NCBI GenBank assembly: GCA_023420085.1
Contig: JAEZWQ010000053.1
Span: 1-43,608, forward strand
From: Bacillota bacterium
Lineage (GTDB): Bacteria > Bacillota > Clostridia > Lachnospirales > Lachnospiraceae
DNA length: 43,608 nucleotides
Direction: 5' to 3'
A program made the position numbers and the translations under genes. Below, piece by piece: positions 35,273 to 43,167 of the stretch. Within the stretch, counting starts at the first letter, position 1, and each line of letters begins with the position of its first letter. The notes beneath the pieces are model-generated. The model made no database searches. It was given only the letters and a program-made list of their open reading frames with translations, and was not told the origin of the DNA.

Positions 35273-36160
35273 CTACAATATTGCCAGATAACTGTCCAGT
35301 CTTTCATTCACATACCCTGCAAACAGTTTTTCCATCGCTCCTAAATTATGTTTTACATAATACTCATCAAAAGCATTATAGTAAGCAACCCTATCTGTAA
35401 ATTTAATATCAATCGGAGGATATCCTGCTTTCATCAGTTCCAGATTTACCAGCAGACGCCCTGTACGGCCATTTCCATCTATAAATGGATGAATGCCTTC
35501 AAATTCAATATGGAACCGAGCAATCCTGGTAATGATATGCTCAGTGCTGTTTCTATAAGCTTCCAGCAGCTGCTCCATCTTAGGTTGGATCAGATAAGGC
35601 TGTACCGGTTCATGTTTTGCCCCCATAATTCTTACTGGAACTCTTCTGTAAACCCCGCGGTCCTCTACTTTATCCGCCAGTACCAGATAATGGATCTGTT
35701 TTATCACGCTCTCTGATAATGGCACCTGCTCACTGACCAGATCCCGCACAAAGTAAAACGCTTCTTTATGTCCGACTGCCTCCATATGATCTTTGAGCGA
35801 CTTTTGATCAATCGTAAGACCTCGCAGCACCAGATCCGTTTCCCGCAAGGTCAGCGTATTACCTTCAATTGCATTGGAATTATAGGTATACTCCACCACA
35901 AATTCTTCTGTAAGACGCTCTGCCTCTCCTTCTGTTAGTGGGCGCCTGGTATCCAATTCCTCTTTCTTTAGGTCTATCTTCTCTAACAGACTTTCTGAAG
36001 ACCTGTATCGGCCATCTTCCGGTTTCTTTGCATCTTGCGGAATTTTCCAATTGCGCCCTTCACGGATAACCCCTGGGATTTTCCCTTCTGAGCACAAGAT
36101 TCTTACTCTTCTGTCTGAAATTCCCCATTTCTCTGCTGCTTGTTTCACTAACATATACAT
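35273..36160 (-). CDS. Fic family protein with N-terminal DNA-binding domain
   Basis: A 295-residue AMP-transferase-like protein. ATG at 36160 is chosen: GAGGTG lies 9 bases upstream, while the longer frame starts at an internal GTG. Residues 1-45 form a MerR/excisionase-like helix-turn-helix (VKQAAEKWGISDRRVRILC, then GKIPGVIREGRNWKIP). The self-inhibition motif SNAIEGNT (about 95) marks a class II Fic protein. The catalytic loop HPFIDGNGRTGR lies near residue 230. Fic domains transfer AMP or related groups to target proteins. The gene is far richer in G+C than its surroundings, a sign of transfer. Operator repeats in its promoter fit autoregulation by its own N-terminal domain. Confidence 0.93.
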   Translation of the reverse strand: MYMLVKQAAEKWGISDRRVRILCSEGKIPGVIREGRNWKIPQDAKKPEDGRYRSSESLLEKIDLKKEELDTRRPLTEGEAERLTEEFVVEYTYNSNAIEGNTLTLRETDLVLRGLTIDQKSLKDHMEAVGHKEAFYFVRDLVSEQVPLSESVIKQIHYLVLADKVEDRGVYRRVPVRIMGAKHEPVQPYLIQPKMEQLLEAYRNSTEHIITRIARFHIEFEGIHPFIDGNGRTGRLLVNLELMKAGYPPIDIKFTDRVAYYNAFDEYYVKHNLGAMEKLFAGYVNERLDSYLAIL

Positions 36161-36186
36161 AAAGTCTTTCACCTCACTCAGATAAT

Positions 36187-36252
36187 AATATACCTTATTA
36201 TCGGAATAATATCAACGCTATCGGAATAATATTTATCATTTATCGGAATAAT
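36187..36252 (-). promoter_or_regulatory. fic promoter with three operator repeats
   Basis: On the minus strand TTGATA (36210-36215), 17 bases, TATATT (36187-36192) form a good promoter. The 12-base direct repeat TATCGGAATAAT (plus strand) occurs exactly at 36199-36210, 36219-36230 and 36241-36252. The first lies inside the promoter spacer, the others upstream, at 20 and 22 base steps, about two helical turns. This is the arrangement expected for cooperative repression. Confidence 0.8.
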
Positions 36253-36253
36253 A

Positions 36254-36324
36254 ATAGAGTAGAGGGAAGAAATTAATCTTCGCCCTCTCATTGCACCGTA
36301 CGTACGGGCCTCGTATACGGCGCT
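36254..36324 (-). mobile_element. Group II intron 3' end (domains V and VI)
   Basis: On the minus strand AGCGCCGTATACG...CGTACGTACGGTGC (36293-36324) matches the catalytic domain V hairpin of group II introns: stem, two-base bulge, complementary arm; the terminal loop is shortened. It is followed by a domain VI-like stem (GAGAGGG...CCCTCTACTC, 36257-36291) with an unpaired A near its 3' side in the branch-point position. No intron domains I-IV or maturase gene is present in the following bases, so this is a truncated remnant whose 3' junction abuts the fic operators. Confidence 0.7.
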
Positions 36325-36345
36325 ACATTTATATGTTAATACAAC

Positions 36346-36762
36346 TTATCTTAGATAGTATTCAAGAGGTTTGACCAGTCCTGGTCTTTTCTCTTTTATT
36401 ATAGCTAGAATATCTGCATTAAGTAAGAAGTTTACTACATTCCCATTTGCTTATTTATATAGTCCAAGTCTTGTATTCGATACCGAATAGATTTGCTCAT
36501 CTTTTATATTAAGCTCTACTGAATTACTATTACTAGAGAGTATACTTTTTAATTTTTCGTTATCAAAAATCTCTATCTTATATCCTCTCCCTCGTTCAGA
36601 ATTTATTTTTAAAAGTTTATTATTATTTGCATTTATAGATTGAATATCTGAGACGATTGTTCTTGATGTAACTCCAAGCCTGCTAGCTAAGTCTTTACTC
36701 CTTATATATGTATCAGTTTTAGAAAAATATTCTAAAATTTTCTTTTGCCTATTAGTGAACAT
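36346..36762 (-). pseudogene. Truncated HTH transcriptional regulator (BglG/LicR-like N-terminus)
   Basis: ATG at 36762, after GGAGGTTCTA, encodes MFTNRQKKILEYFSKTD, then IRSKDLASRLGVTSRTIVSD and SERGRGYKI, the N-terminal helix-turn-helix of PRD-type (BglG/MtlR/LicR) regulators. The frame stops at 36451 after 103 residues, where PRD domains should begin. The same frame continues after the stop with 34 more codons (ILAIIKEKRPGLVKPLEYYL near the end) to 36346; I cannot assign that stretch. The fragment ends 21 bases before the intron remnant. The short protein could still bind DNA, but a truncation is more likely. Confidence 0.6.
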
Positions 36763-36905
36763 TAGAACCTCCAAATAAAACATATATTAAACTGTATATA
36801 ATGTTAAGTTTCAACTTTTCCTATTCAAGTGAAATTTTTTAGCCAATAAAAATATAAATCTCTTTTAAGAATCTTTTACATATCAAAACCAGTCATATAT
36901 TAAAA

Positions 36906-36948
36906 GGAGTTGATGATGCATAGTGCTATCACAACTCCGTTTACTTAG
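36906..36948 (+). other. Hairpin overlapping an 11-codon ORF
   Basis: GGAGTTG (36906-36912) pairs with CAACTCC (36932-36938). The GGAG also looks like a ribosome site for ATG at 36913 or 36916, reading MMHSAITTPFT and a stop at 36946-36948, followed directly by a terminator. Whether the peptide or the structure matters cannot be told. The rest of 36763-37001 holds no gene. Confidence 0.3.
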
Positions 36949-36957
36949 AACAAAAAA

Positions 36958-36992
36958 ACTGTGACATAAGTGTATACCACTTACATCACAGT
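36958..36992. terminator. Terminator after the ABC exporter operon
   Basis: ACTGTGA-ca-TAAGTG pairs with CACTTA-ca-TCACAGT around TATAC. It is flanked by seven A on the left and TCTCTTTCTTTT on the right, so it works from both sides. It closes the minus-strand operon whose last gene ends at 37002. Confidence 0.82.
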
Positions 36993-37001
36993 CTCTTTCT
37001 T

Positions 37002-37238
37002 TTAACCTTTAATCACTCTTACTATCTGAACAAAAATAAACATCAATAATGGTGCCACAATCAAATAATATAACATCATTCTAGTAGCTACGCTATTTCG
37101 TAAAAACTTTATTTTCTTACAGATTAATTTATCCAAAAAATGAATTATAACTATTATTGCGACTAATACTAGAAAATAACAGAATATTCCTGTATAACTA
37201 AGCACACTTTGGTTTCTTAAAAGTTCAGAATTCTCCAT
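37002..37238 (-). CDS. Small membrane protein of the ABC exporter operon
   Basis: A 78-residue protein with two membrane helices: ILCYFLVLVAIIVIIHFL-like (observed YTGIFCYFLVLVAIIVII, about 17-36) and MLYYLIVAPLLMFIFVQIV (about 54-73), joined by a basic loop KLICKKIKFLRNSVATR. ATG at 37238 is chosen because AAGGAG lies 6 bases upstream. It follows the exporter genes after 91 bases. No family is recognised; small two-helix proteins next to peptide exporters are often immunity or accessory proteins, which is a guess here. Confidence 0.65.
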   Translation of the reverse strand: MENSELLRNQSVLSYTGIFCYFLVLVAIIVIIHFLDKLICKKIKFLRNSVATRMMLYYLIVAPLLMFIFVQIVRVIKG

Positions 37239-37329
37239 ATCATACTCCTTGTAATTATTATAAGACAAACACCGAAAAAAACAATAAATTTCTACATTTG
37301 CTATTTATTTGTCATTACACGCAATAAAT

Positions 37330-39036
37330 TTATACTAATATTTTCGTATACTTAGCCTTGTCTGCTTCATACATCTCTCTATATTCACTGCATGAATCTA
37401 TCAATTGTTTATGAGTTCCTATACCAATAATTTCACCATCTTTAACAAACCAAATTTCATCAGATATATGGACTGCACTCAGTCGATGTGATATTAAAAT
37501 AATACTCTTATCACTCTTTAATTTAGAAACAGTATCATAAAGTTCTCTTTCTTTTTCAATGTCTAACGATGCTGTCGGCTCGTCCAATATCAATAGTTCA
37601 GAGTTAGTATTTATCGCTCTGAGAATAGCTACTTGTTGACGTTGACCTTGAGATAAATCAATATTATCCTCATCCAGTTCGCTTCCTAATCTTTTATTAA
37701 AATCAAAATTAAACTTCCATCCAATCTTATCTACATATCTACTAATTTTATCATGTTCAACTTTATCAGAACAATTTATATTCTCATATGATGTGAAGTT
37801 CGATATTAGCTTAAAATCTTGAAAAACTACTCCAGCCTTGCTATCACTATTGAATGTTAGTTTTCCACTCTTAGGAAGTAAAAGCTTTGCAATATTATTA
37901 ACTAGAGTACTCTTGCCAGCTCCATTATATCCCAATATCAATATAACCTTATTTTTATCAATATTAAAACTTACATTGTTTAATACCATTTTTTCATCAT
38001 ATCCAAATGATATATTATCAGCTTTAACAATTTCTTGTTGATCAGCATCTATATCAGCTTCAACTTCTTCTTTCTCAACTTTCAAAAATTTATAAATGCA
38101 TTTAGAATAATTTGAATATCTAATGTAGTCTATAAAACTTTCTCCAATTGTAGAAATCGCAATTGAAAATTGGTAAATCGAAACAGCAATAACACTAAAT
38201 TCAGCAATACTAATACTTGACTTAGATAGTAGAATCAGACTATATAAAAGAGCTATTATATTTAGAAATACTAGAAAGTACTCATCCACTAAGTTAAAGA
38301 TACCAATGCGATTGTAAAACTCCTTAAACTTACTAAACATATGGTTATTATTTTCTCTATACTTTTTTAGTAGAGCTTCTTCCAAATTATTAGTTTTCAC
38401 ATCCAGCATATCATCTTTGTTATACATTAAAAATTCGTAATACCATAACCTTTTGTTTATGTCAGATAAGTCGTCAAAAAATGCAGTATCTTTTTGCATA
38501 TGTATATAGTGCAAGTATAAGATACATATTAGCCCAATCAAATATAAAATTGATATTGTCCATGAAGCATATTTTACAAATACTATGATTGTTACAATAA
38601 TCAATGGTATTTGATTAAGCATATTGAATATAGATTCAACCATATTGTTTACTGAATCTTGACTCTGAAGTGAAAATTCCATCTGCTTGTACAATGTCTT
38701 AAATTCTGGAGATATGACTTTCTCATATTGAACCGTCATTGCCTGCTCTAATATATTCTTATTTAGTTGCATTATATACTTATAGCTATATTTGCTATTA
38801 AAAAGTTTATTGACCTTAGATATTAATGTCATAAGCAGTATTACTGCGAATATAAGTATTACTTTACTCAAATTATTTCTAAGCGAGAAATACCTCGTTA
38901 ACTCCTCTGTCCCAACAACTATACAAATTGATAATATTGCATTTGAAACAAAGCCCATTATAAGAGTTAATAAAAACAGCTTATTTTTCTTCCAGGAATT
39001 TAATATTAAAAATACTGAAACTTTCAAACTATCCAT
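37330..39036 (-). CDS. ABC exporter half-transporter, subunit 2
   Basis: A 568-residue fusion of a six-helix membrane domain (about 1-310) and an ATPase. Walker A GYNGAGKS (about 365), Q-loop VVFQDFKLI, signature DLSQGQRQQ (about 470), Walker B LLILDEPTASLD and switch His in ILISHRLS are all present. It starts inside the upstream half-transporter gene (8-base overlap), so the two form a heterodimer. Type IV exporters of this kind move peptides, lipids or drugs. No peptidase C39 domain is present, so processing of a double-Gly peptide is not indicated. Confidence 0.92.
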   Translation of the reverse strand: MDSLKVSVFLILNSWKKNKLFLLTLIMGFVSNAILSICIVVGTEELTRYFSLRNNLSKVILIFAVILLMTLISKVNKLFNSKYSYKYIMQLNKNILEQAMTVQYEKVISPEFKTLYKQMEFSLQSQDSVNNMVESIFNMLNQIPLIIVTIIVFVKYASWTISILYLIGLICILYLHYIHMQKDTAFFDDLSDINKRLWYYEFLMYNKDDMLDVKTNNLEEALLKKYRENNNHMFSKFKEFYNRIGIFNLVDEYFLVFLNIIALLYSLILLSKSSISIAEFSVIAVSIYQFSIAISTIGESFIDYIRYSNYSKCIYKFLKVEKEEVEADIDADQQEIVKADNISFGYDEKMVLNNVSFNIDKNKVILILGYNGAGKSTLVNNIAKLLLPKSGKLTFNSDSKAGVVFQDFKLISNFTSYENINCSDKVEHDKISRYVDKIGWKFNFDFNKRLGSELDEDNIDLSQGQRQQVAILRAINTNSELLILDEPTASLDIEKERELYDTVSKLKSDKSIILISHRLSAVHISDEIWFVKDGEIIGIGTHKQLIDSCSEYREMYEADKAKYTKILV

Positions 39037-40723
39037 CTATCTTCTCCGTGTTCAGTTGTTTTGTGATTTTAACTATATTTTTGTAGAATGAAGACTTTTC
39101 AATAAGTTCTTCATGAGTGCCAACTGCTTCAATTGTATGATTATTTACAATAACTATTTTTTCGATTAAATCTGATACTCCAAGTCTATGTGAAATCATT
39201 ACATAGCCTCTATCTTTTAAGATATTATTAATTATTTTTAAAACCTTAATTTCGTTTAGAGGATCGAGTGAAGAAGTTGGTTCATCCAAAACTACCATTG
39301 CACTTTTCTGAATTAATGCCCTTAGAATAACTAATAATTTTTCATTGCCTCCAGATGGTACAAATGCATCCTTATAAAAAGATATACCAAATTTTGTATC
39401 CTTATCTATAGGTAAGTTAAAATCATTTATAAATGTATCAAATACTTCATTATTTTCGTCTATGTCGTTTCCATAGTTATCTTCAAGCGTACCGTTGAAT
39501 AAATGACTATTTTGAAATACTGATGAGAAGATTTGTTGTCTTTCTTCTTTGGAAGATGGTCTACCATTTATAGTTATCTCTCCACTTTCTGGTTCATAAA
39601 GCCCTATTAAAAGTTTTATAAATGTTGTTTTACCAGCACCATTTTCTCCCATTATCGCAATCTTTTCTATGGTGTTAAATCTTATATTAACATCATCTAA
39701 AACTCTATTATCGCCATATGAGAAGCTAACATTCTTAAACTCAATATCTAAATTATGGCTTTTTATCTCTTCTATGTTGCTTTTATGAACCTCATCTAAA
39801 CTATATCTATAATAAAGCTTTTTATTACTTTCAAAGTCGGCAATATATTCAATAAGATTATTGCTACTTGAATCAAATAAACCCTTCATAGTAACTAATA
39901 ATATAAGATCACTTATAGTGAACCCCTTGGAATTCACTGCAATGACAAATAGAATAATGTATACAATTACTTCAAACATGGTTATACCAAATAAAAGAAG
40001 TGTATTTATATTCAATCTCTTAGCCACTATTTTTAACGATTTATTTATTACGCTATTATAACGATCTAGTATTAGCTTTGGTAATGGAAAAATTCTAACT
40101 TCTTTTGCATAACTATAATCAGTTGCCAAATTATTAAAGTATTCTAGTTCCTTATCTATATTTCCATTTTCAAGTTCAGTATCTATATCAAATTCATTTA
40201 ATATTTTTTTCACTGGATAAGCTAATAAAGCGTTTATTAATATAAAAATAAATGCTATAATACTAATCTTTATAATAACTACCGAAGATACTAAAGTTAG
40301 AATTATTCCTGGAATCAATAAAATAGAGGTTTTTAGAATTTTTTGATATCCTACCGAATCTCCTCCAAAGAAATTTAATGCACGATTTATATTTGTTAAA
40401 AATTGTGAGTTTTCAAAGTTAATATAATCTTGCTTAAACGCCTTGTCTATGTACTTTGTAGACTCGTTAATTCTACTAACAAATGCATTATTATATAACT
40501 TCTGCTCTAAAATTGTTGATATACCCTTTGTAATCAATATTGTTAAATAAATAGCCAATATGATGTATATGATATGCTTAATTGGAAGTTGTTCTCCTTC
40601 CACTAGTGAAACTATATATCCAAAGCTGTAGGTAGACATAAAGTATGCTATTATTACAGCAATATCATATATTAAAATTTTTCCTATGTTTTCCTTAATA
40701 AAGTTTGTTATAAGTTTTTTCAT
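39029..40723 (-). CDS. ABC exporter half-transporter, subunit 1
   Basis: A 564-residue half-transporter from ATG at 40723 (MKKLITNFIKEN), chosen for GGAGTTAGTCTT upstream. Membrane domain about 1-305; ATPase with Walker A GENGAGKTT (about 355), Q-loop SVFQNSHLF, signature PSGGNEKLL in place of LSGGQ, Walker B MVVLDEPTSSLD and switch His in VMISHRLG. The altered signature suggests one degenerate site in the heterodimer. Its ATG overlaps the stop of the truncated gene upstream as ATGA, so it was translationally coupled to that gene. Confidence 0.92.
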   Translation of the reverse strand: MKKLITNFIKENIGKILIYDIAVIIAYFMSTYSFGYIVSLVEGEQLPIKHIIYIILAIYLTILITKGISTILEQKLYNNAFVSRINESTKYIDKAFKQDYINFENSQFLTNINRALNFFGGDSVGYQKILKTSILLIPGIILTLVSSVVIIKISIIAFIFILINALLAYPVKKILNEFDIDTELENGNIDKELEYFNNLATDYSYAKEVRIFPLPKLILDRYNSVINKSLKIVAKRLNINTLLLFGITMFEVIVYIILFVIAVNSKGFTISDLILLVTMKGLFDSSSNNLIEYIADFESNKKLYYRYSLDEVHKSNIEEIKSHNLDIEFKNVSFSYGDNRVLDDVNIRFNTIEKIAIMGENGAGKTTFIKLLIGLYEPESGEITINGRPSSKEERQQIFSSVFQNSHLFNGTLEDNYGNDIDENNEVFDTFINDFNLPIDKDTKFGISFYKDAFVPSGGNEKLLVILRALIQKSAMVVLDEPTSSLDPLNEIKVLKIINNILKDRGYVMISHRLGVSDLIEKIVIVNNHTIEAVGTHEELIEKSSFYKNIVKITKQLNTEKIDG

Positions 40724-40986
40724 AAGACTAACTCCGTATCTATACAATATTTTATAGTATCGATAAAATGTTCTTTATCTAAAATATCAACAAATTTTTT
40801 TACACTTCTATAAAATACATTTATTACCTTCTCACTTATCACTTCTACTTTAATACTATTCTCTATATTGATATTTTTTATTATATTAATTCTATAGTTG
40901 CTCATTTTCTTTTTAAAAAAAGCTTCATCATGAACCTGTATATATTTATCACTTATTTGTGTTAATAAGTTATCTATAAAATACTT
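40720..40986 (-). pseudogene. C-terminal remnant of the gene upstream of the ABC exporter
   Basis: The open frame runs 89 codons from a stop at 40987-40989: KYFIDNLLTQISDKYIQVHD, then FKKKMSNYRINIIKNINIEN and on to KYCIDTELVL. An internal ATG at 40905 has no ribosome site. Because the frame ends in an ATGA overlap with the exporter gene but begins without a start at the edge of a 19-bp inverted repeat, I read it as the last part of a larger coupled gene cut by that element. Family not recognised; a maturation or substrate-handling enzyme is possible from context only. Confidence 0.55.
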
Positions 40987-41078
40987 TTATAAAAGTTAAA
41001 ATAAGATTACCCAATTTGTTGCAGATAAATGGTTACACTTTGCATAAATTAAGATAATATTATTTTAACTTTTATAAA
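40986..41078. repeat. 93-bp element with 19-bp inverted repeats
   Basis: TTTATAAAAGTTAAAATAA (40986-41004) and its exact complement (41060-41078) enclose 55 bases. The size and perfect ends resemble a miniature inverted-repeat element, though no target duplication is evident. The left end coincides with the truncation of the exporter-associated gene, the right end with the first base of a sigma-like frame. Confidence 0.8.
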
Positions 41079-41272
41079 TGCAAATTGAAGAACTAAACAA
41101 GGCATTAGCTACATTGACAAAAGAAGAATGAGATTTAATGGAAGCCATCTTCTACAAAGAAGAAAGTTTAAGGTCAATTAGTAGAAGAGAGAAAGTTATA
41201 CATCAAGCAATCAGTGGGAGGAGAGATAGGATTTTAGAAAAACTAAGAGAGATATTAAAAGATAAAATCTAA
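41078..41272 (+). pseudogene. Sigma-70 region 4-like gene with internal stop
   Basis: From ATG at 41078 the frame reads MQIEELNKALATLTKEE, a TGA stop, then DLMEAIFYKEESLRSISRRE and RRDRILEKLREILKDKI to 41272. The second half is a sigma-70 region 4/helix-turn-helix of the kind carried by conjugative transposons (compare E-S-L-R-S-I-A). The TGA at codon 18 and the short length indicate a remnant. It suggests that an integrative element once occupied this region. Confidence 0.6.
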
Positions 41273-41280
41273 AAACTAGG

Positions 41281-41316
41281 AAAGGTTAAGTGTCAAAAAG
41301 GTGCTTAACCTTTCTT
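41281..41316 (+). terminator. Terminator after the sigma-like remnant
   Basis: AAAGGTTAAG (41281-41290) pairs exactly with CTTAACCTTT (41304-41313), followed by CTTTATGG. The stem has 10 pairs and a 13-base loop. Confidence 0.75.
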
Positions 41317-41339
41317 TATGGAAATGAAAAACAAAAAAA

Positions 41340-41391
41340 CGACAATAAAATGTCGGTTTGTATTTTATAAATGTCGCGAATATGATATAAT
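41340..41391 (+). promoter_or_regulatory. Promoter region of the AlbA_2 gene with TGTCGGTTTG motif
   Basis: A small palindrome CGACA-ataaaa-TGTCG (41340-41355), the sequence AAAATGTCGGTTTG (41347-41360), ATGTCGCGA (41371-41379) and a perfect TATAAT (41386-41391) stand 20-70 bases before the start codon. No good -35 is seen, which suits an activated or repressed promoter. The TGTCGGTTTG motif recurs three times inside the gene. Confidence 0.5.
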
Positions 41392-41414
41392 AATTACATT
41401 AGAGGAGGATTGCG

Positions 41415-42746
41415 ATGAACCAATATATTGAATCGGAGACGTTGGAGTTAAAAGAGAAATATACCGATACGATTACAAAGGAAATAGTTTCATTTCTTAA
41501 TGGCATAGGTGGAACTATTCTTATTGGCGTAAAAGATAATGGCATTGTAATTGGTGTGGACAAAATAGACGAAATTCTTAGAAAAATATCTGATATTATA
41601 ACGAGTCAAATAGAACCAAATCCACAAGATGAAGTCAGCTCGGAACTTAAATTTGACGAAGGAAAAACTCTTATAGTGATTCATATAAATAAAGGGCGCC
41701 ATCATATTTATTGTCAAAAGAAATATGGATTTTCTTCTACTGGATGCACAATAAGAATAGGAACAACCTGCAAAGAGATGACACCGGAACAGATAAAAAT
41801 CAGGTATGAGAAAAAGTTTATAGATAATGAATACATGCTAAAAAAAAGAGCGAATTCATCCAATCTATCATTTAGAGAACTTAAGATATATTATTCTGAA
41901 AAAAATTACCATTTAGAAGATAAATCCTTTGAAACAAATTTAAATTTAAGGAATGAAGCTGGAGAATATAATTTGCTGGCAGAATTACTATCGGATAAAA
42001 ATAATATTCCGTTTATTTTTGTGAAATTTAAGGGGACAAACAAAGCTTCAATTTCTGAACGAAGTGATTATGGTTATGGATGTATTTTAACCACATATGG
42101 AAAAATAAAAAACAGATTGCAAGCTGAAAATATATGTATTTCTGATACGACAGTTAGACCAAGAAAAGACACATATTTATTTGATTTTGATTGTGTTAAT
42201 GAGGCAATTTTAAACGCCTTAGTTCATAACGACTGGACAATTACAGAGCCTCAGATTTCTGTGTTTTATGATAGACTGGAGATACTATCACATGGTGGAC
42301 TTCCTAGCGGAATGACAAAGGAACAATTTTATGACGGAATAAGTAAACCAAGAAATGCAACATTGATGAGAATATTTTTAAATATGGGACTTACAGAACA
42401 TACTGGGCATGGCATTCCAACGATTGTAGAAAAATATGGGAGAGATGTTTTTCAAATTGAAAGCAACTATATTAGATGCACGATTCCTTTTGAAAAAGAA
42501 GTAATTGACCAAATAGACAATAAAAATGTCGGTTTGAATGTCGGTTTGAATGTCGGTTTGAACAAGACTGAAAAGAAAGTAATAGCACTTCTGATAGAAA
42601 ATCCAGGATTAAAATCAGTTGAGCTTGCAGAAACAGCAGGAGTAACAAAGAGGACTATTGAAAGAACATTTAAATCTTTGCAAGAAAAGAAGATGATAGA
42701 AAGAATAGGATCAAAGAGGGATGGAAATTGGATTGTGGTGAGATAA
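41415..42746 (+). CDS. AlbA_2/Schlafen-domain and RecG-like ATPase regulator
   Basis: A 443-residue protein. The N-terminal AlbA_2 domain (about 1-120) contains ESETLELKEK and FLNGIGGTILIGVKDNG. A central HATPase_c_4 domain (about 255-365) has NEAILNALVHNDW and ILSHGGLPSG, as at the C-terminus of RecG-like putative helicases. A short NVGL repeat (about 371-382) is a linker. A winged helix-turn-helix closes the protein (LKSVELAETAGVTKRTIERT, about 398-417). Such proteins are common in accessory DNA as putative transcriptional regulators. ATG follows AGAGGAGGATTGCG. It is followed 4 bases after the stop by a small gene. Activity is not established for the family. Confidence 0.88.
   Translation: MNQYIESETLELKEKYTDTITKEIVSFLNGIGGTILIGVKDNGIVIGVDKIDEILRKISDIITSQIEPNPQDEVSSELKFDEGKTLIVIHINKGRHHIYCQKKYGFSSTGCTIRIGTTCKEMTPEQIKIRYEKKFIDNEYMLKKRANSSNLSFRELKIYYSEKNYHLEDKSFETNLNLRNEAGEYNLLAELLSDKNNIPFIFVKFKGTNKASISERSDYGYGCILTTYGKIKNRLQAENICISDTTVRPRKDTYLFDFDCVNEAILNALVHNDWTITEPQISVFYDRLEILSHGGLPSGMTKEQFYDGISKPRNATLMRIFLNMGLTEHTGHGIPTIVEKYGRDVFQIESNYIRCTIPFEKEVIDQIDNKNVGLNVGLNVGLNKTEKKVIALLIENPGLKSVELAETAGVTKRTIERTFKSLQEKKMIERIGSKRDGNWIVVR
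42525..42560. repeat. 12-bp coding tandem repeat in the AlbA_2 gene
   Basis: AATGTCGGTTTG is repeated three times without change (42525-42536, 42537-42548, 42549-42560), encoding NVGL units between the ATPase and winged-helix domains. The same 12-mer, within a 14-base match, occurs in the promoter at 41349-41360. Confidence 0.92.
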
Positions 42747-42750
42747 AAAT

Positions 42751-42984
42751 GTGATTTTAGATTTTAGGTATAGAAAGATAATTCTATACAGTAAGGATGA
42801 AGAGACGATTACAGGTATGAAGATTATTTCAATGGATACAGATTCTCTGAATAAGATTATTGAAAATAAAGTTAGGTATAAGTATTTGTATGATGTATTT
42901 GATAAGTACCATGAAATGCCATTAGTGACAGTAGATTGGCATTATGGGATGATAAAAGCGGCTACGGGAGAGTATAAGTCTTAA
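42751..42984 (+). CDS. Small hypothetical protein downstream of the AlbA_2 gene
   Basis: A 77-residue frame starting at GTG 42751, just after the upstream stop; the upstream GGTGAG is a weak ribosome site. Features: beta-rich start VILDFRYRKIILYSKDEE, a helical centre LNKIIENKVRYKYLYDVFD and VDWHYGMIKAATGEY near the end. I do not recognise a family. It may be a real small gene coupled to the regulator, or the remnant of a larger one. The bases 42985-43167 contain only hairpins. Confidence 0.45.
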   Translation: MILDFRYRKIILYSKDEETITGMKIISMDTDSLNKIIENKVRYKYLYDVFDKYHEMPLVTVDWHYGMIKAATGEYKS

Positions 42985-43068
42985 TTACAATATAAAGACT
43001 AACTATTAAAAGTCAAGTCTAAAGTAAGAAAATTTTGAATGAATTGCATAAATGCATTTCAGATATAA

Positions 43069-43136
43069 AAGAATCACAAAATGATTCTTAGAACCTTGAA
43101 AACTGCATGACAAACAGAGTGTCATTGATGACACTC
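43069..43136. repeat. Hairpin and perfect palindrome beside the IS110 remnant
   Basis: AAGAATCA-caaaa-TGATTCTT (43069-43089) and GAGTGTCAT-tg-ATGACACTC (43117-43136) are two perfect inverted repeats separated by AGAACCTTGAAAACTGCATG. Neither has a T run downstream on either strand, so they are not obvious terminators. They may be part of the element end or a recombination site next to the transposase fragment. Confidence 0.5.
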
Positions 43137-43167
43137 AAAAAAAGGAGTTATTTACAGAAGTAAATTA

